From assembly GCA_958405565.1 (NCBI GenBank), contig CATYEN010000022.1, positions 1-36,668 of the forward strand: a DNA stretch of 36,668 nt. Reading direction: 5' to 3'. Both the position numbers and the translations under genes were made by a program. Under the pieces are notes generated by a model. That model ran no database searches and was not told the origin of the DNA. It saw nothing but the letters and a program-made list of their open reading frames with translations. This DNA comes from an uncultured Collinsella sp. GTDB taxonomy: Bacteria > Actinomycetota > Coriobacteriia > Coriobacteriales > Coriobacteriaceae. Positions 8,701 to 17,442 of this stretch are shown piece after piece (the stretch's first letter is position 1; every line of letters starts with the position of its first letter).

Positions 8701-10383
8701 ATGCCGCAGGAAGAATTGAAGCGCGGAGCTCATTTTGCAGAAGAATCTGCGCCTCAGACACCCTCATCCGAAGCTTCTTCGTCGCGAGATGACACTGACG
8801 ACATGGGCTCGTCGGACTACTCCACGGTTGGTCGTTCCGCCGGGCTTATGACCATCCTGACCATCGTGTCTCGCGTCACCGGTTTTATCCGCACGTGGGC
8901 AATGGCGGCCGCTATCGGCATGTCGCTGCTCTCGTCTTCCTATCAGGTCGCCAACAACCTGCCCAATATGCTCTACGAACTCGTGATGGGCGGCATGCTC
9001 GTGACGGCGTTCTTGCCCGTGTACATGGGCGTGAGGCGTGAGCAGGGTCGCGAGGCCTCTAACGAGTACGTGGGCAACCTGCTCGGTATTCTGCTATTGG
9101 TGCTGGGTGGCATTTCGTTGCTGGGGACCGTGTTCGCCCCGGGCTTTATCTGGACGCAATCGTTCCTTTCGGGTGACGGCGGCAGCATGGATACCGCTGC
9201 GTTCATGTTCCGTTTCTTTGCCATCCAGATTCTGTTTTATGGTTTGGGCTCGGTGTTTTCGGGCGTCCTCAACGCACACCGCGACTACTTCTGGTCGACG
9301 TTTGCCCCGGTCCTCAACAATGTGATCGTCATTGCGAGCTTTATGGGCTTTGCGCCCGTGTCCGCACAGTTTGGCGAACGTGCCGGCATCATCTTGATTG
9401 CGGCCGGTACGACCCTCGGTGTCTTTGTTCAGATGGCATGTCAGATTCCCGCGCTTGGCAAGCACGGCGTTCATCCCCATATCCATATCGACTTTAAGGA
9501 TCCTGCGCTGCGTCAGACGATTGCGCTCGGTATCCCGACGCTGCTTGCCACGGTGTGCATGTTTGTCTCGACCTCCATCACCAATGCCGCTGCGCTGGTG
9601 GTTCAACCCGAGACGGGTCCTTCCGTTATTGCCTATGCGCGCCTGTGGTACACGCTGCCCTATGCGCTGATTGCCGCCTCGCTTTCGACGGCACTCTATA
9701 CCGAGCTCTCTCACGATGCCCAGGAGAAGGATTACGACAGCGTCCGCATGGGCATTTCGCGCGGTGTCGCCCAGATGCTCTTCTTCCTGATTCCGTTTGC
9801 GCTGTACCTGATCGTCTTTGCTCGTCCGCTCAACATGATTTACTGCGCTGGCAAGTTCGATGAATCCGGCGTGGCTCTGGTTTCGGAGTTCCTTATCTAT
9901 CTGGCGCTCTCCCTGCCGCTCTACGGCGTGGTCGTGCTGATGCAGAAGAGCTTCTCGGCTTTGCTCGACATGAAACCCTATAGCCGCTATTGCCTGTATT
10001 CCGCCATCGGTCAGGCCGGCTCGGTGCTGCTGTTTGGCGTGGTGCTGGGCTACGGTATGCCCGCGATCGCACTTTCGTATGTCGTCGACTACGTGATTTT
10101 GGTTGGCTGCTCGCTGTGGTGGCTGCGTCGTCGCCTGCATGGCCTTCAGGTCAAATCTATTTTGCATGGTGGCTTCTTTGGCCTCTTGCTGGGCGGCCTG
10201 GGCGCTGCCGCGGGTGCCGCCGTCATGTGGGCGCTTGAGCACTTTGTCGGGGCCCTCGGCGGATCGATTCTGATTACCTTGGGTTATGTTTGCGTTGCGG
10301 GCATCGTCTCGCTCGCCGTCACCTTTGGCCTGGCCATTGCCTTTAAGATGCCCGAGGTCTCGGCGCTGCTTCGCCGCAAGTAG
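8701..10383 (+). CDS. murJ: MurJ (MviN) lipid II flippase
   Basis: A 560-residue polytopic membrane protein that moves lipid II across the cytoplasmic membrane for peptidoglycan synthesis. The first ~45 residues are polar, Ser/Asp/Glu-rich and probably disordered. About fourteen hydrophobic segments follow. Family landmarks include SRVTGFIRTWAMAAAIG in the first membrane segment, YQVANNLPNMLYELVMGGML and FFAIQILFYGLGSVFSGVLN. These match the MviN/MurJ branch of the MOP exporter superfamily. The start lies 3 bases after the ybaK stop, and uvrC begins 6 bases after its own stop, which suggests a ybaK-murJ-uvrC transcript. Confidence 0.95.
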   Translation: MPQEELKRGAHFAEESAPQTPSSEASSSRDDTDDMGSSDYSTVGRSAGLMTILTIVSRVTGFIRTWAMAAAIGMSLLSSSYQVANNLPNMLYELVMGGMLVTAFLPVYMGVRREQGREASNEYVGNLLGILLLVLGGISLLGTVFAPGFIWTQSFLSGDGGSMDTAAFMFRFFAIQILFYGLGSVFSGVLNAHRDYFWSTFAPVLNNVIVIASFMGFAPVSAQFGERAGIILIAAGTTLGVFVQMACQIPALGKHGVHPHIHIDFKDPALRQTIALGIPTLLATVCMFVSTSITNAAALVVQPETGPSVIAYARLWYTLPYALIAASLSTALYTELSHDAQEKDYDSVRMGISRGVAQMLFFLIPFALYLIVFARPLNMIYCAGKFDESGVALVSEFLIYLALSLPLYGVVVLMQKSFSALLDMKPYSRYCLYSAIGQAGSVLLFGVVLGYGMPAIALSYVVDYVILVGCSLWWLRRRLHGLQVKSILHGGFFGLLLGGLGAAAGAAVMWALEHFVGALGGSILITLGYVCVAGIVSLAVTFGLAIAFKMPEVSALLRRK

Positions 10384-10389
10384 GTAAAC

Positions 10390-12330
10390 GTGGCGGGTCA
10401 CGATAACATTCCAACGCTTGCCGAGCAGGTTTCGCGTGTTCCCACGCAGCCCGGCTGCTACCTTTGGAAAGATGCCAAGGGCGATGTCATCTATGTGGGT
10501 AAGGCGAAAAACCTGCGCGCCCGCATGCGCCAATACGTAACGCTGCAAGATGATCGTCAAAAGATTCCGCTTATGATGCAGCTGGTGGCGAGCTTCGACT
10601 ATATCGTGGTGGAGACCGAGCACGAGGCATTGGTGCTCGAGCGCAATCTGATCGGCCAGTATCATCCGTACTTTAACGTCGACCTCAAGGACGATAAGAG
10701 CTATCCCTTTATCGCTATCACCAAGAGCGATCTCTTTCCCGCTATTAAATACACGCGCGAGCGCCATAAGCCCGGCACGCGCTATTTTGGCCCCTATACC
10801 GATAGCCGTGCTGCGCGTGAGACCATCGATACGCTGCGCAAGGTTATCCCCATTTGCTCTGCATCCTGTGCGGAGTGGCGTCGCTGCCGCCGCATCGTCG
10901 AGTCCCACAAGGGCGAAGAAGACATCGTCAATATGATTTGCGCGCAAAATGGGCGCCCCTGCTTTGACTACCATGTCGGTCGTGGGCCGGGCGCATGCGT
11001 CGGCGCGGTTTCTCCCGCCGACTATGCCAAGAACGTCAAGCGTGTCGAACGTTTCTTGTCGGGCCATCGCAAAGACGTCGTCGACGAGCTGACATCCGAG
11101 ATGACGGAGGCCGCCGAGGCACTCGATTTTGAGCGCGCGGCGCGCGTCAAGCGTCGCCTGGATGTCATTAGGGGCCTGGACGATCGCCAACAGGTCGTTT
11201 TTCCGTCGAGCGTCGATATCGACGTCATCGGTTTCTATCGCGAGGAGACCATCTCCGCCGCTTGCGTCTTCGTCGTTCGCGAGGGCCGAACAGTTCGCAC
11301 CTGCGAGTTCATTCTCGACAAGGGTCTTGATGTTGACGAGGAAGAGCTCCAGTCGGGCTTTCTTAAGCGCTATTACGACGAGACGGCTGATATTCCAGCT
11401 GAGGTCAACCTTTCCGTCGAGCTTGAGGATGCGGAGGCGCTGGGGGAGTGGCTTTCGGGCAAGCGTGAGCGTTCCTGCCATCTCCATAGGCCGCAGCGTG
11501 GCGAAAAGCGCCGTCTGCTCGATATGGCATCCAAAAATGCGCGCCATGCCCTCATGCGCTACATGATGCGAACGGGGTACGCTGACGACCGCACCAATCA
11601 AGCGCTCCTGGAGCTCGAAAGTGCGTTGGCGCTGCCATCGCCGCCGTTGCGTATCGAGTGCTTCGATATCTCTACACTGCATGGCACCTTTACGGTCGCC
11701 TCGATGGTGGTGTTTACCAACGGGCGCGCCGACAAGGGCCAGTATCGTCGTTTTAAAATCCAGGCCGAATTGGACGAGGCAAACGACTTCGTGTCGATGT
11801 CCGAGGTTTTGGGACGACGCTATGCTCCCGAGCGCATGGCCGACGAGCGCTTTGGCTCGCGCCCCGATTTGCTCGTTGTCGATGGCGGTAAGCCGCAATT
11901 GACCGCTGCGATCAAGCAACTTGAGGCTCTTGGGCTCGATATACCAGTTTGTGGCTTGGCAAAGGCCGATGAGGAGGTTTTCGTGCCTTGGGACGAGACT
12001 CCCGTCGTGCTGCCGACCGGGTCCGCGTCGCTCTATCTAATTAAACAGGTGCGCGATGAATCGCACCGTTTTGCCATCACGTTCCATCGCGAATTGCGCG
12101 ATAAAGCCATGACGGTTTCGGTACTCGATGACGTTCCAGGCGTGGGACCCACCAGAAAACGTGCCCTTATGCGCCATTTTGGCTCGATGAAGCGTTTGCG
12201 CGCGGCGAGCGAGCAAGAGATCGCGGAAGTTCGAGGCATTCCTGCCGATGTCGCCAAAGCGGTTCACGAGGCGCTCGTTGCATGGAATGCCGAGCGCGCC
12301 GAGGCGGCGGCAAAGCAATCCGAAAACTAA
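10390..12330 (+). CDS. uvrC: excinuclease ABC subunit C
   Basis: A 646-residue UvrC, which makes both incisions in nucleotide excision repair. The GIY-YIG nuclease occupies about residues 18-95 (GCYLWKDAKGDVIYVGKAKN). A UVR motif for UvrB contact lies near 230-262. The RNase H-like 3' nuclease includes IECFDIS and LLVVDGGKPQL. A C-terminal helix-hairpin-helix pair starts with VPGVGPTRKRALM. The start is a GTG 6 bases after the murJ stop; the N-terminus aligns with the family there. The cysteine region (156-203) is odd: there is extra sequence with additional Cys at 160, 166 and 184, and the usual GRC cysteine is Gly199. Confidence 0.97.
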   Translation: MAGHDNIPTLAEQVSRVPTQPGCYLWKDAKGDVIYVGKAKNLRARMRQYVTLQDDRQKIPLMMQLVASFDYIVVETEHEALVLERNLIGQYHPYFNVDLKDDKSYPFIAITKSDLFPAIKYTRERHKPGTRYFGPYTDSRAARETIDTLRKVIPICSASCAEWRRCRRIVESHKGEEDIVNMICAQNGRPCFDYHVGRGPGACVGAVSPADYAKNVKRVERFLSGHRKDVVDELTSEMTEAAEALDFERAARVKRRLDVIRGLDDRQQVVFPSSVDIDVIGFYREETISAACVFVVREGRTVRTCEFILDKGLDVDEEELQSGFLKRYYDETADIPAEVNLSVELEDAEALGEWLSGKRERSCHLHRPQRGEKRRLLDMASKNARHALMRYMMRTGYADDRTNQALLELESALALPSPPLRIECFDISTLHGTFTVASMVVFTNGRADKGQYRRFKIQAELDEANDFVSMSEVLGRRYAPERMADERFGSRPDLLVVDGGKPQLTAAIKQLEALGLDIPVCGLAKADEEVFVPWDETPVVLPTGSASLYLIKQVRDESHRFAITFHRELRDKAMTVSVLDDVPGVGPTRKRALMRHFGSMKRLRAASEQEIAEVRGIPADVAKAVHEALVAWNAERAEAAAKQSEN

Positions 12331-12351
12331 ACACGCCTCTAAACAACTGAT

Positions 12352-12382
12352 ATACATGATTGCGTGATTTTCAATCATGTAT
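12352..12382 (+). terminator. inverted repeat after uvrC
   Basis: Two perfect 11-base arms (12352-12362 and 12372-12382) are separated by 9 bases, followed by TTTC, 21 bases after the uvrC stop. It most likely ends the uvrC transcript. The AT-rich arms could alternatively be a protein-binding operator for the transporter promoter downstream. Confidence 0.6.
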
Positions 12383-12422
12383 TTCACGGCGATTACCAGC
12401 CGATTTCGGGTTTTATTAACGC

Positions 12423-12434
12423 TAAAACGTTTGA
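12423..12434. promoter_or_regulatory. AAACGTTT palindrome, putative LacI-type operator
   Basis: TAAAACGTTTGA contains a perfect 8-base palindrome with central CG, typical of LacI-family operators. It overlaps the putative -35 box of the transporter operon. A longer version of the same palindrome occurs at the gap promoter (25063-25076). Confidence 0.4.
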
Positions 12435-12460
12435 CTAGCCATGGTAAACAACCCTGCTAT
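12431..12460 (+). promoter_or_regulatory. putative promoter of the sialic acid transporter operon
   Basis: TTGACT at 12431-12436 matches the -35 consensus at 5 of 6 positions. TGCTAT at 12455-12460 is a weak -10 after 18 bases. A start near 12467 would give a leader of about 230 bases. Confidence 0.4.
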
Positions 12461-12490
12461 CCTGCGGGTTGACGAAGACTGATATCTCAC

Positions 12491-12695
12491 CTCGTCGATA
12501 CATACTGTCTGGCGAATCGTTTGTCAATGAATTCGGTGAACGGTAGTAAATACCGTTCAAGCGTATGTATGTATCGGTCGCCGAGCGCGGCACCTCAGTT
12601 GGGCTCGTCGGTAGGTAAGGTATATATCGTCCGCAAGTTGCGCGGGGGCACGTCTAGGTGCTCCCGGGTAAGATTCTCTATTGATAGGAGAAGAC
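12491..12695 (+). promoter_or_regulatory. structured 5' leader of the transporter operon
   Basis: The 365-base gap between uvrC and the binding-protein gene holds no convincing gene. Its second half can fold extensively. A 10-bp outer stem pairs 12496-12505 with 12567-12576, extended by CTCG/CGAG (12491-12494 with 12582-12585). Inside it is a perfect 8-bp hairpin, 12538-12545 with 12551-12558. A second hairpin pairs 12644-12651 with 12658-12665 (one G-T pair), ending about 20 bases before the ribosome site GATAGGAGA. I recognise no known riboswitch class. It may be a regulatory leader, an attenuator or a stabilising structure. Confidence 0.45.
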
Positions 12696-14309
12696 ATGGC
12701 CATCATCAACAAGGGTATGTCCAGGCGTTCGTTCCTCGGCCTCACCGGCAGCGTCGCTGCTGTCGCAGGGCTTGGTCTCACCGGCTGCGGTGGCAGCTCC
12801 AGCGACGAGGGTTCCGCTTCCGGTTCCACCGATTCCGCCAACCGTGGCGGCGGCGTGATCACCGCTGGTTCCGCTTACGCTCCGTCCAGCTTCGATCCCG
12901 CCAGCACCGGCTCCGCTGTGGGCCTGGGTGCTAACTGGCACGTCGTCGAGGGCCTCTACGGCATCGATTACCACGACTACAGCACCTTCAACGAGCTCGC
13001 CACCGACGATCCCAAGTCTGTGGACGACACCACTTTCGAGGTCACCATCCGCAAGGGCGCCAAGTTCTCCGATGGCACCGAGGTCACCGCTGACGATGTC
13101 GTTGCCTCCTACACCGCTTGCGCCGCTTCCGCTACCTATGCTCCGTTCTTCCAGCCCTTCGAGTCCATCGAGGCCAAGGACGCCAGCACCGTGACGGTCA
13201 AGACCAAGGTCCCCAACTTCTCCCTGCTCAAGGATCGTCTGGCCATCGTCCGCGTTACCCCGGCCACCCAGACCGAGGAGGATCGCGCCAAGCAGCCGAT
13301 CGGCTCCGGCCCCTGGATGTACGACTCTATCTCCGATACCGAGATTACCCTGGTTCCCAACCCCGAGTACAACGGTGCGTATGCTGCCGAGGATAAGAAG
13401 ATCCAGTACAGCATCCTGACCGACCCCACCGCTCGCGTTACCGCTCAGCAGGAGGGCTCCACGCTCGTTATGGAGCTCGTTACCGCTGACGCCGTCGACC
13501 AGCTCGAGAGCGCCGGCTGCAAGATCGATAACGTTCAGGGTTTCGGCACCCGCTTCATCATGTTCAACGTCGCCAAGGAGCCTTGGAACAACGTCAAGGT
13601 CCGTCAGGCCGTTATGTACGCGCTCGACACCGAGAAGATGGTCAGCAACACCTTCGCCGGTCTTGCCACCGCTGCCAGCTGCTACCTGCCCAAGAGCTTC
13701 ACCAACTACCATGAGGCTTCCACGGTGTACAAGACCGACGCCAAGAAGGCTAAGAAGCTCATCGAGGAGTCTGGCATCACCCCGGGTGCCATCACCCTGC
13801 GCACCACCGACAACGAGCAGATTAAGGGCATGGCCGCCCAGGTCAAGAACGACCTCGACGCTCTCGGCTTCGATGTGACCATCCAGACCGATACCTCGCC
13901 GGCCACCTACGCTGCCATCGACGGCGGCGAGGCCTACGATATCCTCCTTGCCCCTGGCGATCCTTCCTGCTTCGGCGCCGACCCCGACCTGCTGCTCAAC
14001 TGGTGGTACGGCGACAACGTCTGGATGCAGACCCGTTGCCCGTGGAAGGAGTCCGCTGAGTGGCAGAAGCTCCACAGTCTCATGGACGAGGCTCTTGCCG
14101 CCGAGGGCGACGAGCAGCAGAAGAAGTGGAACGAGTGCTTCGACATCATTGCCGACAACGCCGTTCTGTACCCCGTTGTCCACGTCAAGACCGTCTCCGC
14201 TTCCTGGGACGATCCGTCCACTGCGCCCAACGGTGAGGCCCTCGATGGCTTCAAGGGCATCGGCACGACGAGCATGTCCTTCAGGGGCGTTGCGACCGTC
14301 AAGGCGTAA
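12696..14309 (+). CDS. ABC transporter substrate-binding lipoprotein, peptide/nickel family (SatA-like)
   Basis: A 537-residue SBP_bac_5-family solute-binding protein. The N-terminus combines a twin-arginine motif (RRSFLG, Arg10-Arg11), a hydrophobic stretch and a lipobox LTGC (Cys31), so it is probably a membrane-anchored lipoprotein. A Ser/Gly/Asp-rich linker follows. Family landmarks include EGLYGIDY, FEVTIRKGAKFSDGTEVTADDV and VRQAVMYALDTEKM. By sequence alone the ligand could be a peptide. The downstream genes for sialic acid breakdown and the transporter gene order argue for sialic acid, as in SatA. I chose the ATG at 12696 with GGAG 6 bases upstream; an ATG 15 bases earlier overlaps that site. 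Confidence 0.9.
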   Translation: MAIINKGMSRRSFLGLTGSVAAVAGLGLTGCGGSSSDEGSASGSTDSANRGGGVITAGSAYAPSSFDPASTGSAVGLGANWHVVEGLYGIDYHDYSTFNELATDDPKSVDDTTFEVTIRKGAKFSDGTEVTADDVVASYTACAASATYAPFFQPFESIEAKDASTVTVKTKVPNFSLLKDRLAIVRVTPATQTEEDRAKQPIGSGPWMYDSISDTEITLVPNPEYNGAYAAEDKKIQYSILTDPTARVTAQQEGSTLVMELVTADAVDQLESAGCKIDNVQGFGTRFIMFNVAKEPWNNVKVRQAVMYALDTEKMVSNTFAGLATAASCYLPKSFTNYHEASTVYKTDAKKAKKLIEESGITPGAITLRTTDNEQIKGMAAQVKNDLDALGFDVTIQTDTSPATYAAIDGGEAYDILLAPGDPSCFGADPDLLLNWWYGDNVWMQTRCPWKESAEWQKLHSLMDEALAAEGDEQQKKWNECFDIIADNAVLYPVVHVKTVSASWDDPSTAPNGEALDGFKGIGTTSMSFRGVATVKA

Positions 14310-14371
14310 GACTCGCTTGAGTCTGTATGCAGGATGTCGGTCGTTGGGACCGTATCCTCATAGTTGAAACA

Positions 14372-14405
14372 AAGACCCGGGCGGCAACGATGTCGCTCGG
14401 GTCTT
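14372..14405 (+). terminator. hairpin between binding-protein and permease genes
   Basis: A 12-bp stem (14372-14383 with 14394-14405, one G-T pair) and 10-base loop lie 62 bases after the binding-protein stop. It has no T-run. Such hairpins often protect or limit transcripts so that the binding protein is made in excess of the membrane parts. Confidence 0.55.
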
Positions 14406-14466
14406 GTAATGAGTATCCGTACTCATATACCAGTTGGTCCTACCGACAAAAGAAAGGGGAGAGAAC

Positions 14467-15423
14467 GTGAACAACTTGCTACGTTTGATTGGAAGGCGTC
14501 TCGTGGCGCTGCCGATCATGGCATTGGGCGTCACCGTCCTGGTGTTCTTCCTTATGTCGTTCTCCAAGACCGACCCCGCCTATACGGCGTTGGGTGACGG
14601 TGCCTCGCCCGAGGCGGTTGCCGAGTACCATGAGAAGTATGGTCTGGACGACCCCTGGCCCGTGCGCTACGTGCGCTACATGGGCGATCTGATCCATGGC
14701 GACATGGGCACCTATGGTGCTGCTCGCAACTCCGTTGCCAAGCGCATCTCCACTGCCCTGCCCGTCACGATGCAGCTGACCTTCATCGGTCTTGCCATCG
14801 GCGCGGTCGTTTCGTTTTTACTCGGCGTCATCGCGGCACTGTATCGCGATAAATGGCCGGACCAAGTGATCCGCGTCTTCTCCATCGCCGGCTTGGCAAC
14901 CCCGTCGTTCTGGCTTGCCGTTCTGTTGATCCTGCTGTTCTCTTCCTACCTTAAGGTGCTTCCGGCGTCCGGTGCTCTGCCTCACTTCACCACCAACCCG
15001 GCTGGCTATCTGGGACGTATGATCATGCCCGCCATTGCTCTTGCCTTCCCGCTGACGGGTCAGATGACTCGTATCGTGCGTACCGCCATGGTCGAGGAGC
15101 TCGACAAGGACTATGTCCGTATGGCTCGCGGCGCCGGCGTTCCGGAGAAGGTCGTCGTCGGCATCAACGTACTTCGCAATGCGCTGATCACCCCGGTCAC
15201 CACCCTCGGTCTTAAGATCGGTTATCTCATGGGCGGCGCCGTCGTCATCGAGGTTATCTTCAACCTCCCCGGCATGGGCACCGCGATCCTGCAGGGCGTT
15301 CAGGGCAACGAGGCGAACCTGGTTCAGGGCGTCGTCATCGTCGTTGCTCTTGCCTTCATCATCATCAACATCGTGGTTGACATGCTCTACCTGCTCATCA
15401 ACCCGCGCATCAGGACGGTGTAG
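14467..15423 (+). CDS. ABC transporter permease, DppB type (SatB-like)
   Basis: A 318-residue integral membrane permease of the DppB/OppB family. The N-terminus LLRLIGRRLVALPIMALGVT is the usual first membrane segment. The periplasmic loop contains YGLDDPWPVRYVRYMGDLIHGD, typical of DppB. The cytoplasmic coupling motif is DYVRMARGAGVPEKVVVGINVLRNA. About six hydrophobic segments are present. The start is a GTG with GGGGAG five bases upstream; eleven codons earlier in frame an ATG lacks a ribosome site. It should pair with the permease half of the next gene to form the channel. Confidence 0.92.
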   Translation: MNNLLRLIGRRLVALPIMALGVTVLVFFLMSFSKTDPAYTALGDGASPEAVAEYHEKYGLDDPWPVRYVRYMGDLIHGDMGTYGAARNSVAKRISTALPVTMQLTFIGLAIGAVVSFLLGVIAALYRDKWPDQVIRVFSIAGLATPSFWLAVLLILLFSSYLKVLPASGALPHFTTNPAGYLGRMIMPAIALAFPLTGQMTRIVRTAMVEELDKDYVRMARGAGVPEKVVVGINVLRNALITPVTTLGLKIGYLMGGAVVIEVIFNLPGMGTAILQGVQGNEANLVQGVVIVVALAFIIINIVVDMLYLLINPRIRTV

Positions 15424-15426
15424 ATT

Positions 15427-17442
15427 ATGGTAAAGATTCGAGAGAAGCAAACCGAGCAGCTCGAGAAGGCTGCCTCCAAGGGGCTCAAGCTCGGTGGCTG
15501 GAAGAAGATGACGCTGTCTTCTAAGATTGCCGCCGTCGTGTTGGTGCTGGTCGCCCTGACTGCGATTCTGGCACCCCTTCTTGCCCCCTATAGCCCGGTC
15601 GAGATCTTTACGGCTCGCCAGGCTCCCGGCAACGGATTTATCTTCGGTACCGACGATAAGGGTCGCGACATTCTGTCGCGTATGCTCTACGGTGGTCGTT
15701 ACTCGCTGATTATCGGCTTTGGCGCCACTGCCATGGCTCTGGTCTGCGGCTCGGTCGTGGGCGCCCTTGCGGCGGTTTCGCGCAAGGCCGTTTCCGAGAC
15801 GATCATGCGTATCCTGGACATCATCATGTCTATCCCGGGCATCGCCCTCGCGGCCGTCTTCGTCTCCATCCTGGGCAACTCCGTGCCGTCGATCATCTTC
15901 GCCATCGGCTTTATGTACACTCCGCAGATTGCCCGTATCGTGCGCGCCAACATCGTGTCCGAGTACGGAGAGGACTATGTCCGCGCGGTCATCGTTTCCG
16001 GCGCCAAGGCTCCGTGGATTTTGATCAAGCATGTTCTGCGTAACTGCATCGCTCCGATCATGGTCTTCACCGTTACCCTGGTCGCCGACGCCATCATCTT
16101 CGAGGCCTCGCTGACCTTCATCGGCGCTGGTATCCAGGAGCCCACCGCTACCTGGGGCAACATCCTCGCTGACGCCCGCGGCGGCGTGCTCGCCGGCCGT
16201 TGGTGGCAGGCGTTGTTCCCGGGCCTGGCCATCATGATCACCTGCCTGGCGCTCAACATCCTCTCCGAGGGCATTACCGACGCCATGGCCGCTGCTCCCT
16301 CCGCCGCCCTGGATCCGACCGATTCCTCCAAGCGCCGCGAGGCCGACCTGCTGGTCTCCGACCCCGTCCGCGCCTACAAGGAGCAGGCCCAGTCCCTCTC
16401 CGCTCGCCTTGGCGCCCTGCGCGATGTCGAGCTCAAGCGTGACGATCGCCATGTGCCTGACGAGTCTGTCGAACCGATTCTCTCGGTCCGTGACTTCTGC
16501 ATTCAGTTTGAACACCACGGTGATATCAACGTCGTCGACCATGTCAACTTTGACGTCCGTCCTGGTCAGACCATGGGCCTGGTGGGCGAGTCCGGTTGCG
16601 GTAAGTCCATCACCACGCTGGCCATCATGGGCCTGACCGACGATGACGAGCACCTTTCCGGCGAGGTCCTCTGGGAGGGCCGTGACCTGCTCAAGATGAG
16701 CAAGAAGGAGTGGTTCGGCCTGCGCGGTACCGATATCGCTATGGTCTATCAGGACGCCCTGTCCTCGCTCAACCCCTCCATGCTCATCTCTGCCCAGATG
16801 AAGCAGCTCACCAAGCGCGGCGGCACCCGCAGCGCCGAGGAACTCCTGGAGCTCGTGGGCCTCGACCCCAAACGTACGCTCGAGAGCTACCCGCATGAGC
16901 TTTCCGGTGGCCAGCGTCAGCGTGTTCTGATCGCTATGGCCCTTACCCGCGACCCCAAGCTGGTCATCTGCGACGAGCCCACGACCGCTCTGGACGTTAC
17001 CGTCCAGAAGCAGGTCATCAAGCTGCTCAACGATCTTCAGGCCAAGCTCGGCTTTGCCATGATCTTCGTTTCGCACGACCTGGCGCTGGTCGCCGAGGTC
17101 GCCCACAACATCACGGTTATGTACGCTGGCCAGGTTATCGAGCAGGCGCCCACCAAGGAGCTGCTCACTAACCCGATCCACGAGTACACCCGCGGTCTTC
17201 TGGGTTCCGTTTTGTCCATCGAGAGCGGTTCGGGCCGCCTGCACCAGGTGCCCGGCGCCGTTCCGAGCCCGCGCGATTTCCCCAAGGGCGATCGCTTCGC
17301 GCCCCGCTCGAGCCATCCGCGTATTGGTCTGGACACCCGTCCGGTCTTCAAGCGCGTGCCCGGCACCGAGCACTTCTATTCCGAGCTCCCCGACGAGGTG
17401 CTCGAGGCAAATGGTTTGACCCCTCACGCGGAGGTGATGTAG
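15427..17442 (+). CDS. ABC transporter permease-ATPase fusion, DppC-DppD type (SatC-like)
   Basis: A 671-residue fusion of two normally separate subunits. Residues ~1-290 form a DppC-type permease: FGTDDKGRDILSRMLYGGR and the coupling loop DYVRAVIVSGAKAPWILIKH are clear. Residues ~291-345 are a charged linker. Residues ~346-671 are an ATPase with Walker A GESGCGKS (387-394), signature LSGGQRQRVLIAM and Walker B VICDEPTTALDVT. In the C-terminal segment, usually GCxFxxRC in DppD/OppD, the cysteines are replaced (KGDRFAPRSS). No frameshift is evident; the linker reads through in one frame. As I recall, SatC of Haemophilus ducreyi has the same fusion. Confidence 0.93.
   Translation: MVKIREKQTEQLEKAASKGLKLGGWKKMTLSSKIAAVVLVLVALTAILAPLLAPYSPVEIFTARQAPGNGFIFGTDDKGRDILSRMLYGGRYSLIIGFGATAMALVCGSVVGALAAVSRKAVSETIMRILDIIMSIPGIALAAVFVSILGNSVPSIIFAIGFMYTPQIARIVRANIVSEYGEDYVRAVIVSGAKAPWILIKHVLRNCIAPIMVFTVTLVADAIIFEASLTFIGAGIQEPTATWGNILADARGGVLAGRWWQALFPGLAIMITCLALNILSEGITDAMAAAPSAALDPTDSSKRREADLLVSDPVRAYKEQAQSLSARLGALRDVELKRDDRHVPDESVEPILSVRDFCIQFEHHGDINVVDHVNFDVRPGQTMGLVGESGCGKSITTLAIMGLTDDDEHLSGEVLWEGRDLLKMSKKEWFGLRGTDIAMVYQDALSSLNPSMLISAQMKQLTKRGGTRSAEELLELVGLDPKRTLESYPHELSGGQRQRVLIAMALTRDPKLVICDEPTTALDVTVQKQVIKLLNDLQAKLGFAMIFVSHDLALVAEVAHNITVMYAGQVIEQAPTKELLTNPIHEYTRGLLGSVLSIESGSGRLHQVPGAVPSPRDFPKGDRFAPRSSHPRIGLDTRPVFKRVPGTEHFYSELPDEVLEANGLTPHAEVM

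Noticed and set aside
9094..11919. Long minus-strand open frame (about 940 codons) opposite murJ and uvrC
   Set aside because: It is an antisense shadow of two core genes, spans their junction, and shows no domain or ribosome site.
12563..12576. GTAT tandem repeat (microsatellite)
   Set aside because: Only three partial units; better explained as one arm of the leader stem.
12331..12695. Possible short gene in the gap between uvrC and the binding-protein gene
   Set aside because: Short frames exist (for example from 12521), but they run into the binding-protein gene in another frame, lack ribosome sites and cover the hairpins; a non-coding leader explains the region better.
15427..17442. 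Sequencing error or frameshift joining separate dppC and dppD genes
   Set aside because: The linker reads in one frame with normal codon use, no internal start with a ribosome site is evident before the ATPase domain, and similar fusions are known in this transporter family.
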